Origin: Legionellaceae bacterium
Lineage (GTDB): Bacteria; Pseudomonadota; Gammaproteobacteria; Legionellales; Legionellaceae
NCBI GenBank assembly: GCA_947505025.1
Contig: CANNIJ010000022.1
Coordinates: forward strand, 1 to 18,105
Direction: 5' to 3'
DNA: 18,105 nt
This document shows positions 1-7,012 of the stretch, one piece after another. The first letter of the stretch is position 1. Every line of letters begins with the position of its first letter. The notes beneath the pieces were generated by a model. It did not search any database. It was not told the DNA's origin and saw only the letters and a list, made by a program, of their open reading frames with translations. The position numbers were made by a program, and so were the translations under genes.

Positions 1-386
1 CAAATATACAAGTCAAGTAATTGACGAATGGCCACATTTAATGAGCGCATACCTACACCTACCGGAGTGGTTAATGGACCTTTAATCGAGACCACAAACT
101 TCTGCATGGCAGTTAATGTTTCTTCAGGCAACCATTGATCCGGACCATACGTAGCTACAGCGCGTTCACCCGCATAAATTTCCATCCAGGCCAACTTGCG
201 TTGATCACCATATGCCGTGTGTACAGCAGCGTTAACTACACGCAACATGGCACGGGTTACATCGCCACCAATACCATCACCTTGAATAAATGGAATAATG
301 GGATTCTCAGGCACGTTAAGTTGCCCTAGTTCATCGATTGTGATCGCCTGGCCGGCTGCTGGTACATTAATATGTTTAAAATGCAT
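1..386 (-). CDS. icd: Isocitrate dehydrogenase (NADP+), N-terminal part, cut by window edge
   Basis: This is the first 128 residues of a TCA-cycle isocitrate dehydrogenase, which oxidatively decarboxylates isocitrate to 2-oxoglutarate in the cytoplasm. Translated from the ATG at 386, it shows the family landmarks NVPENPIIPFIQGDGIG (about 24-40), WMEIYAGE (67-74), KGPLTTPVG (102-110) and RSLNVAIRQ (114-122). They match E. coli Icd almost word for word. Ser115 lies at the site equivalent to E. coli Ser113, the residue phosphorylated by IDH kinase/phosphatase. The NADP-specificity residues are outside the window, so the cofactor is inferred from overall similarity. An AGGAGAC ribosome-binding site (391-397) lies 4 bases before the start and overlaps the rsmJ stop codon at 396-398, so the gene is probably translationally coupled to rsmJ. 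Confidence 0.96.
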   Translation of the reverse strand, partial: MHFKHINVPAAGQAITIDELGQLNVPENPIIPFIQGDGIGGDVTRAMLRVVNAAVHTAYGDQRKLAWMEIYAGERAVATYGPDQWLPEETLTAMQKFVVSIKGPLTTPVGVGMRSLNVAIRQLLDLYI

Positions 387-395
387 GTTTGTCTC

Positions 396-1112
396 CTATT
401 TTTTACAAAAATATATGTCGAAACGCACCGTTTTTCCCGGAAAACTCAGATCTGCAGGTACCAATGCAGGTAACTTTTGTGGCCATTTTACCACAACACG
501 CCTGCAAGAGCGTGTGCGTGCATAATTTAATACTTCTAATACATCTTGATCTGGGCCTAATAATAATTGCATAGCGCGCATGTCTTTTTTGACTAATGCA
601 GATTTTTTACGTGCTGGATGCATTGGATCCATATAAATCACAATCGATGTATTTGTTATTGGTAATAATGTTTCTAAATAATCCATTGATTGCATATGTA
701 TTAAACGCAATGTGCCAGTCACACGCGGGTGCATTCGCCGCAATCCATCAAACAGCAAAGCAGCCATCATAGGATTTCTTTCAATCATTAATACATCTGC
801 ACCAAAATGCGCTAAAATCGCCGCATCACGCCCCCAGCCTGCGGTTAAATCAATGATCAGCACCCCTGGCGCAGGCTTACAGGCACGAACCAAATCGTGC
901 TTACGTCCAGAAAAGTCACGATCAACTACTATAGATGCATTAAAATCCACAAACAGTGGTGAAAATTCTGGTGTACGTAATTCTAATCTTTCTGCGGTTA
1001 AATGTAACCGTGGAACAGCCTGTTGATCCACGGTTAAATTAAACTCTAGCACTAACTCGTTTGCTCTGGATGCTAAACTAGGATCATCAAAACCAATTGC
1101 TATGGGCTGCAT
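396..1112 (-). CDS. rsmJ: 16S rRNA (guanine-1516-N2)-methyltransferase RsmJ
   Basis: This SAM-dependent methyltransferase of 238 residues belongs to the RsmJ (YhiQ) family, which makes m2G1516 in the small-subunit rRNA. The SAM-binding motif I is DLTAGWGRDA (88-97), followed by MIERNPMMAALL (109-120). The YMDPMHP motif (160-166), SALVKKDMR (171-179) and a C-terminal RFDIYF (230-235) all match the family. Length is close to the usual 250. The ATG at 1112 directly abuts the mlaA stop codon (1113-1115), with a GAGGG ribosome-binding site inside the mlaA end. It is the middle gene of a mlaA-rsmJ-icd string. Identification rests on several independent motifs and is secure. Confidence 0.95.
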   Translation of the reverse strand: MQPIAIGFDDPSLASRANELVLEFNLTVDQQAVPRLHLTAERLELRTPEFSPLFVDFNASIVVDRDFSGRKHDLVRACKPAPGVLIIDLTAGWGRDAAILAHFGADVLMIERNPMMAALLFDGLRRMHPRVTGTLRLIHMQSMDYLETLLPITNTSIVIYMDPMHPARKKSALVKKDMRAMQLLLGPDQDVLEVLNYARTRSCRRVVVKWPQKLPALVPADLSFPGKTVRFDIYFCKK

Positions 1113-1814
1113 TTAACCCTCATCCACGTACAAAGAACCTTGATCGGGCTGCTCTCCTGTAATTAGATATTGACGGTGCTGTAAATATGCATCCCGCATA
1201 AATGCATACGGATCTACTGAATCAACCATAAATCGGTCAGCATCAATCAACTGTGCTCGCAAATCAATATAACGCAAGCCTAACAAACTGTTGGTCCAAA
1301 TATTGGACTGCAAATATGGATAAACGCTAAATAAACTATAATCAAACAGTAGTCCCATACCATCGCGTATGGTGCTTGGGCCTAAGAATGGTAGTACCAC
1401 ATAGGGTGAATTACGATCACCCCATTTTGCAAATGTCAGACCTAAATCATTACGATGTGGCGGCAGTCCAAAAGTACTAGCTGGATCAAAAATACCCGCA
1501 ATACCAACGCTTGAGTTAATGATCAAGCGCCAACTATCTTGCAAAAACAAACGTTTTTCAGCTTGTAACGCATCGTTAACAATAGTCGGTAATAAATTCA
1601 GGTTACTATAAAAATTATTGATCCCGGCGCGTACAACTGGCGGTAAAACTGCATTATACAGCTTGGCAGTTGGCTTTAGAACCGCCGTATCAACCACATC
1701 ATTCATTCGATAAATCCGACGATTTATCGGTTCATATGGATCGGCGGGATTAGCCCCTGAGATCATACATCCGCCCAGGCACAAAATAAATATAACGCAA
1801 ATCAAACGTATCAT
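1113..1814 (-). CDS. mlaA: Outer-membrane lipoprotein MlaA (VacJ)
   Basis: MlaA is the outer-membrane component of the Mla system, which removes mislocalised phospholipids from the outer leaflet together with porins and the MlaBCDEF machinery. The 233-residue product starts with a short lipoprotein signal (MIRLICVIFILCLGGC) and a lipobox LGGC at 13-16, so the mature N-terminus is Cys16. Family motifs follow: DPYEPINRRIYRMND (25-39), the helical RAGINNFYSNL region (62-72), DLGLTFAKWG (123-132), YVVLPFLGPST (138-148) and the C-terminal DPYAFMRDAYLQHR (201-214). No other mla genes are in the window. No Shine-Dalgarno sequence precedes the ATG at 1814. An in-frame stop lies upstream and the next Met falls after the lipid-anchored Cys, so this start is forced. 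A TATACT hexamer lies only 9 bases upstream (see findings). Confidence 0.95.
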   Translation of the reverse strand: MIRLICVIFILCLGGCMISGANPADPYEPINRRIYRMNDVVDTAVLKPTAKLYNAVLPPVVRAGINNFYSNLNLLPTIVNDALQAEKRLFLQDSWRLIINSSVGIAGIFDPASTFGLPPHRNDLGLTFAKWGDRNSPYVVLPFLGPSTIRDGMGLLFDYSLFSVYPYLQSNIWTNSLLGLRYIDLRAQLIDADRFMVDSVDPYAFMRDAYLQHRQYLITGEQPDQGSLYVDEG

Positions 1815-1835
1815 AAGTTTTATAGTATATTTAAG

Positions 1836-1848
1836 ATGAATGATTCAT
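1836..1848. promoter_or_regulatory. 13-bp palindrome between divergent mlaA and csrA-like genes
   Basis: ATGAAT-G-ATTCAT is a perfect inverted repeat in the 153-base divergent spacer, 21 bases upstream of the mlaA start. It is followed by an imperfect dyad at 1853-1871 (CACCA...TGGTG). Either could be an operator. Position and symmetry are the only evidence, and no regulator can be named. Confidence 0.25.
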
Positions 1849-1907
1849 GTTACACCAATCACTGTGTGGTGAACAGCTGATTGATTAGGTATGTTTTATA
1901 GCTCAGC

Positions 1908-1937
1908 TTGCATTTTTAGTATTAGATACGCTATAAC
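1908..1937 (+). promoter_or_regulatory. Predicted sigma70 promoter of the csrA-like/PAP2 pair
   Basis: A TTGCAT -35 element (1908-1913) and a TATAAC -10 element (1932-1937) are separated by 18 bases. The predicted transcription start is near 1944, giving a leader of about 25 bases that carries the AAGGTG ribosome-binding site at 1956-1961. Both hexamers differ from consensus in only one or two positions. Confidence 0.55.
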
Positions 1938-1967
1938 GTCAAGTAAAACAATAATAAGGTGATTTAT

Positions 1968-2171
1968 ATGAATATTATTAACTTGGATTTTGAAGAGCCT
2001 TTGTATATACACATAAAGGGTGATCTGGTACAAATATTTGCCTTTAAAACCCAAGAGCCAGGTAATATCAAGTTTGGTATTGAGGCTCCGCGTACACTAC
2101 AAGTACATCGAGAAGAAATTTATCATATAATTCAACAAAAAAAAGAACTCATTGATGCCACGCCAAGCTAA
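1968..2171 (+). CDS. Divergent CsrA/RsmA-family RNA-binding regulator
   Basis: A 67-residue CsrA-type protein. CsrA is a small dimeric translational regulator that binds GGA motifs in mRNA leaders through two surfaces, each built from strand beta1 of one subunit and beta5 of the other. The C-terminal half is clearly CsrA: GNIKFGIEAPRTL (32-44) aligns with the family's VRIGVNAPKEV block, and VHREEIYHIIQQ (46-57) keeps the critical V-H-R-E-E. The N-terminal half (MNIINLDFEEPLYI) keeps the strand pattern but lacks the two arginines expected near positions 6-7 and has a two- to three-residue longer loop. The ATG at 1968 is preferred over the GTG at 1959 because AAGGTG (1956-1961) is correctly spaced for it. 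The last 17 bases overlap the next gene. It is probably an extra paralogue, as in Legionella and Coxiella, rather than the main csrA. Confidence 0.82.
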   Translation: MNIINLDFEEPLYIHIKGDLVQIFAFKTQEPGNIKFGIEAPRTLQVHREEIYHIIQQKKELIDATPS

Positions 2172-3126
2172 ATTAGTTCAACATAAAACCTTGATCATAT
2201 ATTTTTCAGCGCTAATGTTATTGAGCAGTTTGGCGGCATTTATAATTAATACAAGATTTTATGCTTATACTGGTTGTATTTATGTTTCTATAGATTTTAT
2301 CTATATAAGTTGTGTAACATTTGCCATGTATCTGGGTTGCGTACTACATTTTGGGCGCAATAAAATACCAACCTTGATTCTTCGTGAATTTTTCTTTTTT
2401 ACAATGGTGATCAACATTCTAATGTTGGGCGTTAATAGTGCTCAATGGACTCCTTTTTTACCAATAGATCTTTATCTCATACGCTGGGAAAGATTAGTCA
2501 AAATCGATACTCCAGAGCTACTAAATTGGACGGCGCATCATACTACTATCAAGCAAATCCTTTGTTTTTGCTATGATAGTTTAGCAGTTCAACTTTTTAT
2601 ATTGCCATTCTTAATTATACTAACTCAACGTTTTTATTTATTACGCGAACATTACGCTTTACTATTTATCAGCGGGCTTATTGGTTTTACTTTTTATTAT
2701 TTCTTTCCGACCACAGCTCCAGCTAGTGTGTTTAATAGTCCATATTTTACTGCTGATCAACATTCAACTGGTTTGAAATTTATAGAAATACACCAACATA
2801 TACCTCCAAGTACAAACCAGGGTGGCATGATTGCCATGCCATCATTTCATGTGATTTGGGCATGGCTTAGCCAATATTTATTACGTGAATGGTCGTTGGC
2901 CTTTTATACGCTCTTGCCCATCAATCTATGCCTGGTGATTGCCTGCGTCATGCTGGGCTGGCACTACGGCGTAGATATCTTATCCAGCGTTATTGTGCTT
3001 GTCATCAGCCATTGGATTTGCGCTCAAGGTATTCAACCCAGACAATGGACAATGAGTCGCATCATAAAGTGGGCCACCTCTAAACGGAGCAAATCCGGTA
3101 GCGAAAACCATACCAGCATCCAATAA
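2155..3126 (+). CDS. PAP2-superfamily integral membrane protein (PAP2_3/Aur1-like)
   Basis: A 323-residue polytopic membrane protein of the phosphatidic-acid-phosphatase type 2 superfamily, whose members hydrolyse or transfer phosphate head groups of lipids. About six to eight hydrophobic segments are visible. The catalytic signatures are FPTTAPA (184-190), MPSFH (228-232, with Phe in place of the usual Gly of PSGH) and GWHYGVD (268-274), giving His232, His270 and Asp274. This pattern resembles the PAP2_3/inositol-phosphorylceramide-synthase-like branch more than classic PgpB; the substrate cannot be told. The ATG at 2155 lies inside the csrA-like gene (17-base overlap, different frame), so the two are probably co-translated. 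The 3' end overlaps the end of fadJ on the other strand by 147 bases. The overlap begins just after the Asp274 codon, so the catalytic core is intact. Confidence 0.85.
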   Translation: MPRQAKLVQHKTLIIYFSALMLLSSLAAFIINTRFYAYTGCIYVSIDFIYISCVTFAMYLGCVLHFGRNKIPTLILREFFFFTMVINILMLGVNSAQWTPFLPIDLYLIRWERLVKIDTPELLNWTAHHTTIKQILCFCYDSLAVQLFILPFLIILTQRFYLLREHYALLFISGLIGFTFYYFFPTTAPASVFNSPYFTADQHSTGLKFIEIHQHIPPSTNQGGMIAMPSFHVIWAWLSQYLLREWSLAFYTLLPINLCLVIACVMLGWHYGVDILSSVIVLVISHWICAQGIQPRQWTMSRIIKWATSKRSKSGSENHTSIQ

Positions 3127-4989
3127 ATCTGAATCTGCAACCACACCTTCGCGTATACAAGACCTGGATTCCTGGACCATTTTCATAATCAATCTCTTGG
3201 CTAACACTTGATCTTTATCGACCCAAACACGTTTGTTTTTAACCTGTTTACCGCTCTGATAACGGTAAAATCCCTGAGCAGTTTTTTGACCTAAACGCCC
3301 TGAACTTACCATGTCACGCAATTTCTGCGGCACTGAAATCCCAACTTCAGACATCAAGTTTTCGGCTACCGCCAAACAAACATCCATACCTATAGTATCA
3401 ATCAAGGTAATTGGACCCATCATCATGCCGTATGCTTTTGCTGCCTGATCAATTTGCTCGGGCGCATAACCTTCATCCAGTAACTGAATAGCTTCCATAA
3501 GATATGGCATCAGCACACGGTTAACTAAAAACCCTGGACAAGATTGTACCGGCAATGGCAGACGCTGTATTTGCCCCACAAAGGCACAACTGCGCTGAAT
3601 TACTTCAGGAGTTGTTTTTGCACCGCAAACAACCTCAACCAATGCCATTTGTGATACTGGATTAAAAAAATGGATCCCCACTAAACGCTCTGGTGCAACC
3701 ATCACTTGATTTATCGAGTCCAAAGGAATGCTAGAGGTATTGGTTGCCAAAATCGCATCTGGTTTAGCCAACTGTTCAATGTGTTTGAACAAGGTTTGCT
3801 TGACCTCCAAAGACTCAAACACGGCTTCAATGATTACATCAGCGCGACCTAGACCATGACCATGCGGATCTGGCATCAATCTATCCCGGGCTGCTTGTGC
3901 TAAAAATGACTCCGGCAATTGCTTGGAAAATAGTTTACTCGCACGCCCGATAGCACGCCCAATATTCTCCATCGACTGATCTTGCAATGTAACTTGTAAT
4001 CCTTGCAAAGCACACCATGCGGCAATATCTCCGCCCATTACTCCAGCACCAATCACATGTACGTGCTTGATTTTTTTATCACCACCTTTAGCAAAAGACT
4101 TCAATCTTTCGCGCAAAAAAAACAATCTAGTTAGATTATGGGCTGTTTCGCCAGTTGCAACTAAAGACTCGATGGAATTGGCTTCTTTTAAATATGCACG
4201 ATCATCCGTGCCGGAATCTTTCTCCCACAAATCAATCATGGCAAACGGTGCCGGATAATGAACTGGATTAACTTTCTTAGACACTTCACGGCGTAATAAT
4301 GTACATAACCATCGGCGCATCCAACGCATATTCCCCAATGATTGCAATATAGTTGGTTGATGCAATTTTGGTTTATGTTCCAAGTAATACATTACTGCAC
4401 GTTTTAGTTGCCGCACCGGCACAACTGCATCTACAAAACCAAGTTTTTTTGCTTGTTTAGCACTTAAGGGTTTGCCGGATAACATCACTGATGATAAAGC
4501 CTGAAAACCACCAATCAACTGGGGTAACCGCACAGTTCCACCCCAACCAGGATGAATTCCCAGTAATACTTCAGGCAGGCCTAAACGCGTAGATTTACTA
4601 TCACTAGCAATCCGATAATCACAAGCCAAAGCCAACTCTAAACCGCCACCTAAACAAAAACCATCAATCATCGCTATAGTCGGTATACGCAACGCAGCCA
4701 AACGGGCTAATACGGCTTGTCCTTTGCGTAAAAACTCTGTAATTTTTTCAGGATGATCTTCTTGTGCAAAAACATTAACATCAGCACCAGCTATAAAACC
4801 CTTGGCCTTTAAAGAATAAATCACTAAACCCTTGAGATCACTACACTGCTCTATATCTTGTAGTATTTGATTTAATTCATCCAGCACCTCATGATTAATC
4901 GTATTGACGCTGGCGTGTTGACGATTAAATCCCAACCAAACGATCTGTTGGGCCTGGGTTTGTTTTTCCCAATTTTTCGCATGTTTCAT
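2980..4989 (-). CDS. fadJ: Fatty-acid oxidation multifunctional protein: enoyl-CoA hydratase/3-hydroxyacyl-CoA dehydrogenase
   Basis: The 669-residue alpha subunit of the beta-oxidation complex hydrates trans-2-enoyl-CoA and then oxidises the 3-hydroxyacyl-CoA with NAD+. The N-terminal crotonase domain shows FIAGADVNVF (65-74), GGGLELALACDYR (114-126) with catalytic Glu118, and LPEVLLGIHPGWGG (138-151) with Glu140. The dehydrogenase domain starts with the Rossmann loop GAGVMGG (314-320), then NTSSIPL (417-423), the catalytic pair His440 (GIHFFNPV) and Glu452 (ALVEVV), and PGFLVNRVL (485-493). The ATG at 4989 is chosen because it overlaps the fadI stop as ATGA and has AGGTG upstream at 4997-5001. 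The protein is about 45 residues shorter than E. coli FadJ (714). After the conserved FAPFRGGPL (633-641) the last 28 residues look unrelated to the family and are read antisense through the PAP2 gene. Confidence 0.93.
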   Translation of the reverse strand: MKHAKNWEKQTQAQQIVWLGFNRQHASVNTINHEVLDELNQILQDIEQCSDLKGLVIYSLKAKGFIAGADVNVFAQEDHPEKITEFLRKGQAVLARLAALRIPTIAMIDGFCLGGGLELALACDYRIASDSKSTRLGLPEVLLGIHPGWGGTVRLPQLIGGFQALSSVMLSGKPLSAKQAKKLGFVDAVVPVRQLKRAVMYYLEHKPKLHQPTILQSLGNMRWMRRWLCTLLRREVSKKVNPVHYPAPFAMIDLWEKDSGTDDRAYLKEANSIESLVATGETAHNLTRLFFLRERLKSFAKGGDKKIKHVHVIGAGVMGGDIAAWCALQGLQVTLQDQSMENIGRAIGRASKLFSKQLPESFLAQAARDRLMPDPHGHGLGRADVIIEAVFESLEVKQTLFKHIEQLAKPDAILATNTSSIPLDSINQVMVAPERLVGIHFFNPVSQMALVEVVCGAKTTPEVIQRSCAFVGQIQRLPLPVQSCPGFLVNRVLMPYLMEAIQLLDEGYAPEQIDQAAKAYGMMMGPITLIDTIGMDVCLAVAENLMSEVGISVPQKLRDMVSSGRLGQKTAQGFYRYQSGKQVKNKRVWVDKDQVLAKRLIMKMVQESRSCIREGVVADSDLLDAGMVFATGFAPFRGGPLYDATHCPLSGLNTLSANPMADDKHNNAG

Positions 4990-6302
4990 GGTTGATTCAC
5001 CTGTGTTGTCCGTTCCAAATACATGGCTCCGCCTTGACCACCACCGATACAAATCGATGCTATACCGCGCTCTCCATGGATCTTCTCCAGCCGCTTGAGT
5101 GTATGTAAAACAATGCGTGCGCCACTAGCACCAATCGGATGACCTAAAGCAATTGCACCACCATCGGTGTTGATCAGATCCATCTCTGGAGAACCACAAG
5201 CTTGTTCTAAACCCAGCACCTGTTGAGCATAATCTGTATCGTCTAATGCGGCACAACACGCTAGCACTTGAGCCGCAAATGCTTCGTTGATCTCCCAGCA
5301 ATCTACTTGTTTGGTTTTTAACTTATTACGTTTTAATAGTTCAGAAATTGCATGTGCTGGGCCTAAACCCATATTTTGTGGTGCTAATCCATCCCACTGA
5401 CAATCTACAATACGACCTAAAACTGGTAATTTATGTTCCTCTACTGCACTAGCACTAGCCAACAGCAACATACAAGCGCCATCACTAACCTGTGAACTAT
5501 TACCTGCTGTGACCATGCCGTATGTTCGATCAAATATCGGCGCTAGTTTTGCAAGCTTTTCAATGCTTGAATCAGCTCTTATACCATCATCTTCTGTATA
5601 TAAACGACCATTTTTATCAATTATTGGTATCACTTCATCCATATTTCCAGCAGCATAAGCCTGATGCGCCCGCTGATGACTGTTATATGCAAACTGATCC
5701 ATGGCAGTACGTGTGAGATTGAATTTATAAGCTAAGTTTTCTGCGGTTTGTCCCATGTTCATGCCAATAAAAGGATCAGACAAACCATGTACTAAACCTA
5801 AGACTGGAGTTAAAAAGCCTGGTCTTAATTGACTTAAGAGTTTTAAACGTTGATAAGGTTTTTTGGCAGCTAGCCACTTAGATAACCAGGATACCATGGC
5901 GGAATTAAATAATACTGGCGCCCGACTCATGGCTTCAGTGCCACCCGCCAAGACTAAATTGCGTCGGCCCAATGCAATCAACATCGATGCATCATCAATT
6001 GACTGCATGCCTGAAGCACAATTACGCATTACAGTATAAGCTGGCACATGATCGCCGCAACCCAAACGTAATGCAACTAAACGGGCTATATTTGCTTCAT
6101 CTGGACCTGGCATAGCACAGCCCAAAATAACTTCATCTATAGATTGCTTTGCAAACGGTTGTCGATTTAATAATGCTGTTCCAGCGGCAACAGCTAAATC
6201 ACTCGCACTAAATGGTCCAACTCCTTTAGACTTTAAAAATGGTGTGCGGCACCCATCTACCACATATACCGCATGACCAGCTAACCTAGATGACTGCTGC
6301 AT
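4986..6302 (-). CDS. fadI: Acetyl-CoA acyltransferase (3-ketoacyl-CoA thiolase), FadI type
   Basis: The thiolase (beta) subunit of the beta-oxidation complex cleaves 3-ketoacyl-CoA with CoA to release acetyl-CoA. All catalytic motifs are present: nucleophile Cys95 in RNCASGMQS, NEAF at 339-342, His388 in GGAIALGHPIGASGAR, and Cys418 in CIGGGQGGA. At 438 residues it has the FadI length (E. coli 436) rather than the FadA length (387), and the thiolase-first gene order is also that of fadIJ. The start ATG at 6302 has a strong AAGGAG site at 6308-6313. Its stop overlaps the fadJ start (ATGA, 4986-4989), which implies coupled translation and a stoichiometric complex. The gene is divergent from ccmA across a 113-base spacer in which I see no convincing FadR-type operator or promoter. 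Confidence 0.95.
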   Translation of the reverse strand: MQQSSRLAGHAVYVVDGCRTPFLKSKGVGPFSASDLAVAAGTALLNRQPFAKQSIDEVILGCAMPGPDEANIARLVALRLGCGDHVPAYTVMRNCASGMQSIDDASMLIALGRRNLVLAGGTEAMSRAPVLFNSAMVSWLSKWLAAKKPYQRLKLLSQLRPGFLTPVLGLVHGLSDPFIGMNMGQTAENLAYKFNLTRTAMDQFAYNSHQRAHQAYAAGNMDEVIPIIDKNGRLYTEDDGIRADSSIEKLAKLAPIFDRTYGMVTAGNSSQVSDGACMLLLASASAVEEHKLPVLGRIVDCQWDGLAPQNMGLGPAHAISELLKRNKLKTKQVDCWEINEAFAAQVLACCAALDDTDYAQQVLGLEQACGSPEMDLINTDGGAIALGHPIGASGARIVLHTLKRLEKIHGERGIASICIGGGQGGAMYLERTTQVNQP

Positions 6303-6415
6303 CCCTACTCCTTGTCAATCAAGCTATTATCCTATATCAAACTATCATTCCATGGAGTATTCGTCAACGATACGATATTATATACGTCTAATATCATTCA
6401 ATTAGAGAAAAATTC

Positions 6416-7012
6416 ATGCTTGAGATCAAGGATCTCCTGGTTAATCATACTGATGATACTTTATTTTCAGGCGTGTGTTTTACCTTGAATGCAGGCGAAA
6501 TAATCCATATACAAGGCGCAAATGGCAGCGGTAAAACCACATTGCTCAACGTTTTGACTGGCATACGTACACCTGACAATGGGCACGTGCTGTTTAATGG
6601 AAAATCCATCTACGCAGATTTAATCAATTATACTAGTAACCTATGTTATGTTGGACATAAAACCGGCGTCAATCAGAATTTGACGGCACGCAACTATTGC
6701 CGATTTGATTTAAACATTGATACAGAAACTTGCGAAAAATGGCTAGAAAATATAGGTTTATTGGCACACGCAGATATTCCATGTCGAGAGTTATCCTTTG
6801 GGCAACGGCGTCTGATCAGTTTACTCCGCTTAAATAAGAGCTTTAAACCGATCTGGCTGCTGGATGAACCATTTGTTGGTTTAGATGAACGTGCTTTACA
6901 AGCATTGGTGCTGCAATTAAAAAACCATCTTCAAGCTGCCGGCAGAGTAATCTTAACCTCACACCAAACAATTCCCGGAGCATTCACACACTACTCTAGG
7001 TATCAATTATGA
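6416..7012 (+). CDS. ccmA: Cytochrome c biogenesis ABC transporter ATP-binding protein CcmA
   Basis: A 198-residue ABC ATPase of the haem-handling CcmABCD complex, needed to release haem-loaded CcmE for cytochrome c maturation. The nucleotide-binding motifs are complete and in order: Walker A GANGSGKT (34-41), signature LSFGQRR (126-132), Walker B IWLLDEP (146-152), D-loop GLDE and H-loop His183 (TSHQ). The short length and the RRLISLLRL segment after the signature are typical of CcmA. The ribosome-binding site is weak (AGAG, about 8 bases upstream). Its stop overlaps the ccmB start as ATGA (7009-7012). The usual ccmC-ccmH genes do not follow ccmB here. Confidence 0.93.
   Translation: MLEIKDLLVNHTDDTLFSGVCFTLNAGEIIHIQGANGSGKTTLLNVLTGIRTPDNGHVLFNGKSIYADLINYTSNLCYVGHKTGVNQNLTARNYCRFDLNIDTETCEKWLENIGLLAHADIPCRELSFGQRRLISLLRLNKSFKPIWLLDEPFVGLDERALQALVLQLKNHLQAAGRVILTSHQTIPGAFTHYSRYQL

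Noticed and set aside
712..1026. Open frame on the plus strand antisense to rsmJ
   Set aside because: It lies wholly inside a confidently identified gene, has no ribosome-binding site and looks like no protein family.
4990..5052. Longer fadJ start at 5052, adding 21 residues
   Set aside because: The extra residues are an out-of-frame reading of the fadI end. The ATG at 4989 has AGGTG upstream and the classic ATGA overlap.
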